NCBI GenBank assembly: GCA_006538405.1
Contig: BJKQ01000004.1
Coordinates: 2,108,001 to 2,172,000, forward strand
Direction of reading: 5' to 3'
DNA from: Hansfordia pulvinata
Taxonomy: Eukaryota; Ascomycota; Sordariomycetes; Xylariales
Length of the DNA: 64,000 nt
This document shows positions 55,281-64,000 of this stretch, piece by piece. Each line of letters begins with the position of its first letter. The stretch's first letter is position 1. Below the pieces are notes generated by a model. It had not been told where the DNA came from. It saw only the letters and a program-made list of their open reading frames with translations, and made no database searches. Made by a program: the position numbers and the translations under genes.

Positions 55281-57033
55281 AAGGGGGCAGGGGACGGTCT
55301 GTTTTGGAGGCTTGAGCCTATTCGAAGTGCCCCGACACCTGCGTACCTGGAGGAGGCGACAGAGCGAGCAAGATCAAGAAAAAGGGAGAAGGCAGGCCTT
55401 TCACGGTGAAAAGGCCTCGCGGACGAGTCGGGGCATCCCTGGTTCTTTTAAGGCTCTGTGAAAACCCGCCCCCCTCCGCCATCATGGCAGACAGATTCGC
55501 GAGCCGCGTTTCTTTTCCAGCCGGGGCTGTTTCAGACATTTTGCCTCACGCAAGCTGGGCGCTGAGGCTCAGAGACCCTCGTGTCGCAGAGCGCGAAGCG
55601 CCCAGCGGGCGGATGATTACTGATTGTCTGAGAAAGCGGTGCTCGCGGACACCAACCGGAGAAAGGAAGTCGGGGTGTACGAGGTCGGCGGTTGAGATTA
55701 TCGGAGAATATGATAAGACTCGACACGCAAAGCCTTGAGTGGTTCTGCGCTGAACGGTTTGCGCGAAGATGTTGTTGGTCAGGCCAGCGTGTCAACTCTC
55801 GAGTAGCAACTCAGGGCGTCGCAATGAGGCAAATCCCGAGCCTACCTACTTTCGAACTCGCGGACCACTGCCGCTATCTAGGTAGAGTCCAGAGTGTCTC
55901 TACGGCTGAGTATCCCCATTTACCTATCGCGAGCCGGTTGTGGGTGAGGCCGAGACAGCTCCCCTTTTGGGGCATTGCATGGGCCCGAAGATCAGACCCG
56001 CGATCGGAAAGGCATCCCCGCTATGAAAGGGGGAACTGCCGCCATTGACAGCGAACCACTTGCGACATTTGGGCGTGCCGCTGTTCCAGCCCTCCTCGCC
56101 CGAGCAGCCGCGCGCAAGACGGGCAGAGCCTCGTGTCATTTCGTGAAGACTGGGATGTTCTGGTCTCGTCGAACATGGAGTGGACGGTGCCCGCGTCCAT
56201 CACGGCGTCAACCTTGTTGTGTGCGCTTGCGTGTGTTTGAGAGGTATGCTCTAATTCTCATTGCGACTGAGTCTGTGCAGTTTCCAGCCGCCAAAAGGCC
56301 CATTTCCATCCTTCTAGGCATACATGGATATAGATCTCGTGCTGCAGTGCAAGTAGGTCTTGCCAGCCCGGCTCGGCTCCCACAGTCAGTATTATGATCC
56401 CGCGTGAGAATATAGGTATTCGAGTCGGCCCGGAGTGTAGGAACAGCCGCGGGCATTCAGTCCACTTCCCCATCGAGAGGATGGTAGCGCGTGGAAGATT
56501 ACCGGCATCCTGGCCGGAGGATCGCACAGCGGATAGCTCAAGCCTCACGATAGCTCCAATCCACCACGGTAAGCAAGCAAGCCTGCCTACCTACATACCT
56601 ACCTACTGCTAGCGGCACGAGGAGTATCTCAATCGGCATGACCAAAAGAACATGGCCGGCTGAACTTTCCCTGTGTGAGCACGGCCATTTCCGACCCCAA
56701 ATCCCACAGATAGGTAGAAAGCGATATACGAGTACCTTGCCTTGTCGATGCCGCCCACTATTCGCTCGAAAGGCGAATGACCCGAATTTCCGGCTTGGCC
56801 AGTCTCGTCTCAGGAGACTCAAGAACGGCTTCCGGTCATGGTTTTGGCCGCGACGACCGCTCGAGATGGCCATCTCATTCTCAGAGCTTTACGCGATTAT
56901 TTCCCCCCATTTCAAAGGGACAGGTAGCTATTCGTACACCCAACAGGAACAAGCCTGATATTCTTGTTTCAAGCGGCGAGCTATTGACTCCAGAAGGCTT
57001 TGGTCTACGCAAGGGCAGTAAGTCATCATCGAA

Positions 57034-57036
<3 letters not shown>

Positions 57037-57074
<38 letters not shown>
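57037..57074. repeat. (GA)19 microsatellite
   Basis: Nineteen uninterrupted GA dinucleotides, the longest dinucleotide run in the window; likely length-variable between strains. Confidence 0.92.
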
Positions 57075-57076
<2 letters not shown>

Positions 57077-60000
57077 ATGACTGTCGCTGCTTCACCCGTG
57101 ACCCTCACAGATTCGGTATAGGTAAGTGGTTACGATCCACGAGGGAAGCAGAAGCAGTCACAAGCAGGGCGTTGCGACCGTGACGGAGTGCTGAAGCATC
57201 CGGGTCCCCGGACGAATGGCTGTCCGTCTCCGACGACGGCCAACACGTGGCGGGCTGGAGAGCTCGAACCACAAGAAGCTCTCTGTTACGTGTTCCAACG
57301 TCGAGGGAGGGGAGATCCATGCCCGAGAAGCCGGGCGAGCCAAGGTGTTGGGCTGGCAGTAGCGGACTTGGTATGCAGCCATGAGAAGCGCAGCTCAGGG
57401 GGGGGGGGGAAGCATGGGGGCTTGCCCAGGGACGCGGGCATTAATAAGTAGGTAATTGATGATGATGAGTCGGGAGTCGGGACAAGCAGCTCTGCTCGTG
57501 CCTGCGCACAACTCGTATGCTTGGCGCGGGGGTTGCGATGAGGTGAGGGGTCGTCGCGCGACGGCAGCACAGTTGAGCAAGCGCGGGCTCTACGAGTTGA
57601 GCCTTGATCGGACCAGGCCATCGCGGCGCAGTGTGTTTTTGTGTGCGGGATGAAGAATGCTGGACGGTGGGCGCAAGTGGTGGGCGCGGTTGCGGTGGGC
57701 GCGGTTGTGGTGGTGACTGCAGGAACGCGAGGCGGCGGCGAGGTCCAGACGGCGTTGGTGAGACGAGGGCGCCAGTCTGGACCGGGTGCCCAGGCACGGG
57801 GCTATTATTCGAGGGCGGTCTGGCGGGCCCTGGGGGGGCTTTGCGGGGGCCGTTTTAGTGGGAATGGCCCGGGGCGGGCTTCGGCCAGGCCCTCGGAGGC
57901 GCCCAGACCGGGCCCCAAGGCCTTCCAAGCTTGCTAATGACGCCTGCTGGCATCACGGGCTGCACCATTCCGTGCCTCACCTCGCCCAGCGGGCCCGGGT
58001 AAGGTACGTGCCTCACATCCATCCATGTGTGGATGTAGCCGTACGAGCCAGTACGACGAGACCCGGCTTCTCCCCCTCCGCCGCCTCAACACCGGCTACC
58101 TACTCGTACCACCAAACGACGAGAATGAGGTGAGCCCTCCCTCCACCAGCCTCGACTGTGAGACCTGTGAGACACCATCTTGGACTCGGCCACTGCCTTT
58201 CCCCACGCACGGGCATTCGTTCTTCGCAGACCCCAACTATCGATCCAGCATATCCGCGTCGAGCTGCCTCGGCGGCCTCTGCTCTCTGCTCTGTGTCCCG
58301 CAGCCACCAGAGTGCCTGCCTGCCTCCCACGCCAGCGGCCCTCACTGCACTGCACCCGGTCAATGCGAGAACCCCCCGGCCCGTCAGCAGCAGAAGCCTT
58401 GGCTCATTCAATCTTTTCTCGCCGAGGGCTTGGTGGTCGCCTGTGCCCGGCCGCCTGCTTCTCGTCCGCATCATGTCATATCATATCAGCAAGCCCTCTC
58501 TCTCTCTCTCTCTGTGCCAAGGGCATTGGCGCCACCTACGGGGCTTCAGACCTTGAATCGCGGCCAATGACTTATCAGCCCGCACCAAGCCAGCCAAATA
58601 AATAAACAGACAATCACTCATTCATCCGACAGCCGCTCGGGGGAGACGGGCCCTGACCCGATGATCAAGTCCTCCCCGGACCGCCCGGGTCGGGGATCTG
58701 GCTGGCCACCTGCCCAGGCCGCATTATCGTCACCGACCGATGGGCCTTGATGACACAGGGGGCCGCCGGCTTGGTAGGATTTTCGCAGCAACCGCTACAA
58801 GTAAAAGCTCAAGGCCTGCGGCAGCCTTGAAGGAGCGACGAGTCCCAACCGCGACTTCTACGGGTACGAGCTCCTACGCAAGGATGCAAGCTGGTGAGGG
58901 TCGCATCGCTCCAGGCTACAGCACGCGCACCGGCCCTCGCGATCCCCTCACCTCTCTGGCCGGCCGGCTTATACGAGTCCCCGTGCGGATCTGCGGGCTT
59001 CGAGGCAGCCGGGGTCGAGCCGGGATCAGCCCTGGTCCATCTGGCCTTCCTATTAGTCGACGCCCTCCGCCCACCGCAGATGAGAGGGGACCGTCTGCTT
59101 CAACGGTTGGACCCGCCGCTGCCACCCCAATCTCGCCCACTACTCGAACCAGAAGGTGAAACAGGCGCCCAGCGCCGCTTTAAATTACTCGCCCACGGCA
59201 TCCCTGGTCCCTCTGCGAATGGCACCTCTGCGTCCCCGCGGGAGGGCTCGTGGTTCTGCTGATGATGAGTCCCAGACGGAGGGGCTCTCCTCTCCGAAGG
59301 CAAACTAATGACTGATCATTCGTTAGTCTGGTCTGGCAAGGCGCGCTCAACGCTCGACGCTACTCGTAGCCTCGACCTCTCACAAAGGTCTTGTTCTGCT
59401 CGTTGGCTCGCGACTAGGGAGCCATGAATATCTCGCCAGGCGTCTAGGCTTGTTCGCTCGGTCGGCCAGCCTGTTGGGTTCGGCTCCTCGCGGCGGCCAA
59501 TGCCGAACATCCTTCGCGACCAAGCGTGATTTATTCCATCGGATCGGGCCAGGAACATGTCGGCTGGCTGCGCGTCACGTACGAGAGCCCGCGAGCGTGC
59601 GTGCCAGAGCTGGGGGGAATGGCGCACCCGGGGGCGCTCTCGCGCGATTTCCAGAGGCCCTCACGCGCGCGCACGCGAGCATTACGAGCAGTCGTATGCG
59701 CTGTTTCTGCTCAGCCCACCGCGCCCAGACAGCCGGGCGAGGCGTCGGCATGGTCGCTGCCAGCCATGGCGAGCGAGTCTGGGTAGGTCCGAGGAATACG
59801 GAGGCGCGGCAATTCTTGCGCATGGCACCACGGTTCCGATCAGCCGTGGCATGGGTCACTTCTGGAATGACGCCCTTGCAGAAACCCCGGCAGCCGACCT
59901 GCACACCACCCGCGGTGGGTGGGTGGGTGTTCCTGGCGCGAGCCATGGCTGCGCCCGAGATCTCCCCTGATCTCTCTAGCGTCCGCAAGGAACGCGCGCG

Positions 60001-60629
60001 CACAGCCATCCCCCCAGTGAGACATCCAACGCCGCGCCGAGGGCTGTTTCCACCCTGGCCCATGCCCATGCAGGTCCCGCACGACCACCACTGCGCCGAC
60101 GCCGTGCCTGGGCGCTTCGCGAGGGTCGAGGGGACGAGGGGACGAGGGGGGCGAGCAGCCGACGACGAGTTGGCACAACCAACTACCACGAGTAGCCAGC
60201 CCCACGCCAGGGCCCCTTGCTTCGCCGTCTGGCCGCCAATCAGGACCCTCTCATCTCGACCTGCGCTGCCGAACAGAGCAAGGGCGTCTACTCGTACGCA
60301 TGGTGGCCAGCACGCACACTCCCTCGGGACGCCAAGCATTCCCTGCTCATCTATGCTTGCCCGCCCTTCCCTTAACTACCCTCCCTCCCCCATTCCGACT
60401 TGCTTGGGGACTGTGAGACCTCCGTGTTCTGCTAGTCGCTTCGTCTGTGCCGTCGAGTCAGCTGTCTCTCGTTATCGTGGTGATTCTTCGCCCATCCACT
60501 CTTTGAAACGTATATCCAACCCAGGCGTGCCCCTGGTAGCCACTCTCTTTCACTCGCTGCTGCTGAACTCGGACGTCGCCGATCCAACTGATCGACATAG
60601 AAAGCCTTCAACTCGACACTACGACCAAG

Positions 60630-62077
60630 ATGAAGTACTCGATAGTCTCGGTCCTGGCCGCGGCCACGGCTGTCTACGCCGGTGGCTGTGACAACCCCAC
60701 GAACGAGGGTGGCAACTACTTCTGCAGCGCCGTCAAGCAGATCAAGTACGATGGCCTCGATATTGCTGGCTCCTACCGAGCCGTCAAGCACATGGACAAC
60801 TCGGGAGGCTGCACTTTCGAGACCAAGGACTACTCAGGCCCCATTGCGCCGTTTGACGAAGAGGTTAGTCTGGACGTTTTTGATCCGTGATACCGAGGGG
60901 ATATCTGACCCGTTCCTTGCAGCTGTCTATGCACATTCGTGGCCCTGTCAAGCTGGCGTCTTTCGCCGTGTACAAGCCCAAGCCCCAGACCAAGCGCGAC
61001 GTCCACACCAAGTCTCACGCCAAGCGTCACCGCCACCAGCACCTTCACAAGAAGCACCACGAAGAGAAGCGTGGCGTTGACGAGGTGGTGGCCACGATCA
61101 ACGGCGACGTGGTCTCGTGGGCCAACAACTACTTTGGCGGTGCCGCCGCGGCGACTGGCTACCCCGTGGCTGACGCTCCGGCGACTGGCTACCCCGTGGC
61201 CGACGCTCCGGCGGCCACCCCCACGCCCGTGAGCCCGGCAGAAACGACGGCTTACCCGTCGGCATCCTACCCGACGGCATCCTCGGTCTCGTACCCCGAA
61301 GATGACGACCTGATTGTCCCTGAAGGTGACTTTGCACGTGTCGCCTACTACAACGCCGCGACGAAGGAGGCCGACGGCCTGACCTTCCTCGCCAACAAGG
61401 GCGACCCCTCCATGTCGGGCACATGGGACACCACCTGGGGCAACAGTCTTTCCTATGTTGGCTCCGACGGCAAGAGCTGTGCCGCCACCCCCACTGTGCT
61501 CGGGGATGTCATGGTTGGCGACGGAGACGAGATTGCCATCTACTCGGACAAGAAGTGCGCCGGGAAGGACTGCGGGACTGTCCGTCCCGGCTCGGTTGCC
61601 TACCACGGCTGGGCGGGGGCCACCAAGGTGTTCCTGATGGAGTTCACCATGCCCATGACGGGCTCGACGGGGTGGAACAAGGACATGCCCGCCGTGTGGC
61701 TTCTGAACGCCGCCGTTGCCCGCACTGGCCAGTACTCGTCCTGCAGCTGCTGGAAGGGTGACAACGCGAGCCCCAACGATGGCGGCTGCGGTGAGGCCGA
61801 CATCTTCGAGGTGCTCGCCACGGGCGACACCAAGTGCAAGTCGACCTTTCACTTTGCCAAGGCCCTCGGCGACTCTCACTACTTTGACCGCCCTGTCAAC
61901 GCGCCCGTCAAGGTCGCTGTCATCTTCCAGGCCTCGTCTTCCACGGCGACCATCAAGGTCATCGACGACGACGTCAAGTTCTCGGCCTCCATGACGTCGG
62001 ACCAGGTCAACGACATGGTCAAGGACGACCCCGTGGCCGATCTCCTCAGCATCATGAACTTTGCCTCGGGCTGGTAG
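60630..62077 (+). CDS. TOS1: TOS1-like secreted cell-wall protein (DUF2403 + DUF2401)
   Basis: Predicted cell-wall protein of the Tos1 family, associated with beta-glucan in yeast. Exons 60630-60863 and 60923-62077 (59-bp intron, donor GTTAGT, acceptor GCAG) give 462 residues. A signal peptide (KYSIVSVLAAATAVYA) is followed by the N-terminal domain (residues about 20-110, GGCDNPTNEGGNYFC ... QIKYDGL). A Lys/Arg/His-rich stretch with several KR dipeptides suggests Kex2 processing. A Pro/Ala/Thr linker contains a tandem ATGYPVADAP pair. The C-terminal domain runs from about 215 (PEGDFARVAYYNA...) and includes DMPAVWLLNAA, SCSCWKG and GCGEADIFEV. The last holds an E-x-D-x-x-E arrangement like the catalytic line of GH16 glucanases. 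No GPI signal is present; the protein ends MNFASGW. Confidence 0.9.
61151..61210 (+). repeat. 30-bp tandem duplication within the TOS1-like coding sequence
   Basis: Two adjacent 30-bp units (61151-61180, 61181-61210) differ by one base and encode the decapeptide ATGYPVADAP twice, in frame, in the linker between the two domains. Confidence 0.9.
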
Positions 62078-63054
62078 AGGAGGGCCGAGAGACGGCTCGA
62101 GATTTGCAGCGATCGGGCGGCGGCGGGCATGACGACTTTTTCCCCTTTACTTCTCTTCTTTCTCCAGGGTTGAGAGGACTCTTATCTACTTGGATGGGTA
62201 AAACGGGCAGGCGGCCAGGGTCTTGTTGGATTCACACCTCGCCGCGTCATCTTTTTCTTCTCATTTGGAGAAGCCTTCCCTAGAAGGGAATTTCTGTGTT
62301 TGCCTCGCAGCGACAAGCGTTTTCATGATACCTCCCAGTATATAATAGTATTCATATATATCCATTTCATTCCACCCAATCGCGAACCACTGGTTAGCAT
62401 GTGACACGGCAGCGTCAGTGGGTCAGAAGCGACTTGCTTGCCTGATTGCCAACGGGGGGGGGGGGGCGATCTTGCTGCCAGGCAGGCAGCTTCGAGGAGC
62501 GTCGTCAGGTCTTGAAGGAGGAACAAGGCGATGCCTTGCCACTGATACAGCATTCGTTTCGACTTTGCCGCCACCGAGCCGCCAACGGACCTGTCTTAGT
62601 AGTCATCGCGTTGGGCTAATTGACAGTTTTAACCAACCACTCAGCCCCAGAGGGGCGTTTTTGATGCCTTATCTTGGACGTATTAGCCGAGATGTGGCTG
62701 CCGATGTATATTTATATAAGAGATTCTCTGACCATCTACCGGCGCGCCTCTCTCCCAGCACCGCCCGCTCGGCGAGGTCCGAGATTTTCGTCTCGCACTT
62801 CCTCAAAGATACCCGTGGCGGATATTGCATCAAAGGCTTGCAGGCTTTTCGGTCCCCGACTCGCTGCATATAAGCTGGCGGGGACTCGCTCTTTTGAAGG
62901 CGCGAGCAAGTTCTACAATTTGCCTTTCCATCGCAAAAGTCCAACCTCCACGCTTTCTCACGATCTGTCTACTTTACTTTCAAGGGTGTCCCACTTGAGA
63001 GCCTCGGCCAGACACTGCGCAGACGTACTTTCCACAAACCCCCCTCTGGAAAAG
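62078..63054 (+). promoter_or_regulatory. 3' region of TOS1-like gene and promoter of the secreted Cys-containing protein
   Basis: No gene seen. G13 is at 62454-62466. Two TATA-like words occur, TATATTTATATAAG (62706-62719) and CATATAAG (62867-62874). The second is about 180 bp before the start codon at 63055 and the better core-promoter candidate. The frame through 62674-63054 is open but has no secreted-protein character before the Met at 63055. Confidence 0.45.
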
Positions 63055-63603
63055 ATGCTGCTCGCTCGCCTCGCCCCGCTCGTCGCGCTCATCGCTGCCG
63101 CGGGCGCTTCGTCGGGCGTCGAGCCGCGCTTGCTGAGCCTGCACGATTCGGTAAGTTTTGTTCTTTCTCACGACTCTCTTTTCTTTCTTCTTCTTCTTTT
63201 TTTTTTTTTTGGGTGGGGGGTCACCCATCTCGCAGCACAGCATGCTTCTATCAAAAAGGCTAACTTTCTTCTTCTTCTCCTTCTTTCGAAAAAAGGACAT
63301 CCACCAGGACCAGCAGGCACTGCTCGAGGCGGTGCAGGAGCTGCGCGAGCAACAAGGCGACGACGACGGCCACCTGCGGATCGAGGTGGGGTCGAACGTG
63401 ATCAAGCTCATGAGCGACGAGGACGAGGACGAGGCCGGGGCCCGGGAGACGGTGATAGGAGAGGTCGCGGTCCACGGCGAGGCGAGGCGCGAGCTGGAGA
63501 GCGTTCTCCGGGTCGCCGAGGCCAGCGTGGAAGCGGAGGAGGGCAAGAAGCCGCGTCAGCGCCGCGGCAGCTCAGACGCGGAACACGACGCTGTCGTTGT
63601 CGG

Positions 63604-63634
<31 letters not shown>

Positions 63635-63799
63635 GCGAACCGCGGGCACGGGCACAGCAGCCTCTCGCGTCGCATCGCGCCGGGCCAGTGCCTCAACCAT
63701 CCTTGCGAGGAGGGCGACGCGTCCGAGTGCCCGCAGGGATGCACCAGCTGCACCGAAGTCATTGTGGACAGTGTGACGGCCTACAGGTGCTTTCCCTGA
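63055..63799 (+). CDS. Small secreted Cys-containing protein, effector-like
   Basis: Exons 63055-63150 and 63308-63799 encode about 195 residues. The signal peptide is clear (LLARLAPLVALIAAAGASSG), with likely cleavage near residue 20. The middle is acidic (MSDEDEDEAGA) and Glu/Arg-rich, then a nine-Ser tract encoded by AGC repeats. The last 38 residues carry six Cys in a compact spacing (GQCLNHPCEEGDASECPQGC, then TSC and a terminal YRCFP). Donor is GTAAGT, and a GGCTAAC branch precedes a pyrimidine tract. The acceptor is CACCAG at 63307, or AAAAAAG at 63295, which would add four residues (DIHQ) in the same frame. No family is recognised. Secretion plus a C-terminal Cys cluster fits fungal small secreted proteins; an effector role is speculation. 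Confidence 0.75.
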
Positions 63800-64000
63800 G
63801 CGACCGGGGGCAAGAGAGATTCTCGTCCCAGGCGGGAAGAAGGGGTCTTTCACTTTGCGCGTGGTTCGTTTCTCTGCGCGTATTGGACGACGGTGACGGA
63901 TTTTATCGCGGCTTGGGCTCTAGAGTTCTTGCCCGCCCTAAACAGAAGTCTACTGCTCTATTCTGAATGTCTGCTGCTCTATTCTGAATGTCTGCTGCTA
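63800..64000. repeat. Window end with a 21-bp tandem repeat running off the edge
   Basis: From about 63948 the unit GTCTGCTGCTCTATTCTGAAT (21 bp) appears about 2.5 times, the first copy with one change, and continues to the window edge. It lies about 150 bp after the stop of the secreted-protein gene, so the array may be longer than seen. Confidence 0.8.

Larger units (their letters stand above)
55229..60629. other. Intergenic region of 5.4 kb, no gene recognised
   Basis: Both flanking genes are transcribed away from this space, so it should hold two promoters. G17 at 55264-55280 lies just upstream of the Cys-rich gene. A (GA)19 run is at 57037-57074 and a CT run at 58496-58513. TACTCGTA/TACGAGTA words are at 56727, 58101, 59361 and 60289, the last about 340 bp before the TOS1-like gene. 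A 413-codon plus-strand frame (59450-60691) overlaps the TOS1-like start and is judged fortuitous. No exon set could be joined. Confidence 0.55.

Noticed and set aside
59450..60691. 413-codon plus-strand frame before and overlapping the TOS1-like start
   Set aside because: No domain, Pro/Arg/Ala-rich chance translation of GC-rich DNA, and it overlaps the clear signal-peptide exon in another frame; antisense frames over the same interval are equally open.
62674..63966. 430-codon frame joining the promoter, exon 1 and out-of-frame exon 2 of the secreted protein
   Set aside because: The signal peptide starts at the Met at 63055, a good donor follows at 63151, and the Cys-rich C-terminus is in another frame reached only by splicing.

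Overview
The window is nuclear DNA of a filamentous ascomycete (Pezizomycotina). Protein-coding genes are interrupted by short introns with GTAAGT/GTGAGT-type donors, CTAAC/CTGAC branch sites and mostly CAG/TAG acceptors. Codon third positions are GC-rich, genes face both ways without operons, and leaders are pyrimidine-rich. The gene set and the intergenic words (TACTCGTA, GGTACC, TACGGAGTAC, ACCTACCT) suggest a Sordariomycete, perhaps Hypocreales; that placement is inference.

Thirteen genes can be supported; together they code for roughly 18 kb of the 64 kb. Left block (0.9-11.1 kb): mitochondrial lysyl-tRNA synthetase MSK1 (-), with a one-base frameshift; TIM10 (+), an intermembrane-space chaperone; mitochondrial adenylate kinase ADK2 (+); and an F-box-like/leucine-rich protein (-). 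Three of these four serve mitochondria. A gene-free stretch of about 13 kb follows (11.1-24.2 kb).

Middle block: a PH-domain, Glu/Lys/Ala-rich protein of the Meu6 type (+, 24.2-26.0 kb) and adenine phosphoribosyltransferase (-, 30.0-31.1 kb), then a second gene-free stretch of about 10 kb (31.1-41.2 kb).

Right block (41.2-63.8 kb): a polytopic membrane protein of unknown function (-), the peroxisomal RING ligase PEX2 (-), the karyopherin KAP120 (+) transcribed away from PEX2, a small DUF423/TMEM256-like membrane protein (-), a Cys-rich single-pass membrane protein (-), a TOS1-like cell-wall protein (+) and a small secreted Cys-containing protein (+). No biosynthetic cluster, transposon, tRNA, rRNA or CRISPR array was found.

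The most unusual signal is a dispersed short word, TACTCGTA/TACGAGTA, read by eye at 37 places where about two are expected by chance. It often extends into the palindrome GTACTCGTACGAGTAC. Only one copy lies in a coding exon, and about half crowd into 14.9-22.9 kb of the larger gene-free stretch. Other points are the MSK1 frameshift, a three-unit 113-bp repeat upstream of the F-box-like gene, and two secretory-pathway Cys-rich proteins. All splice sites and counts were read by eye; no database or alignment was used.
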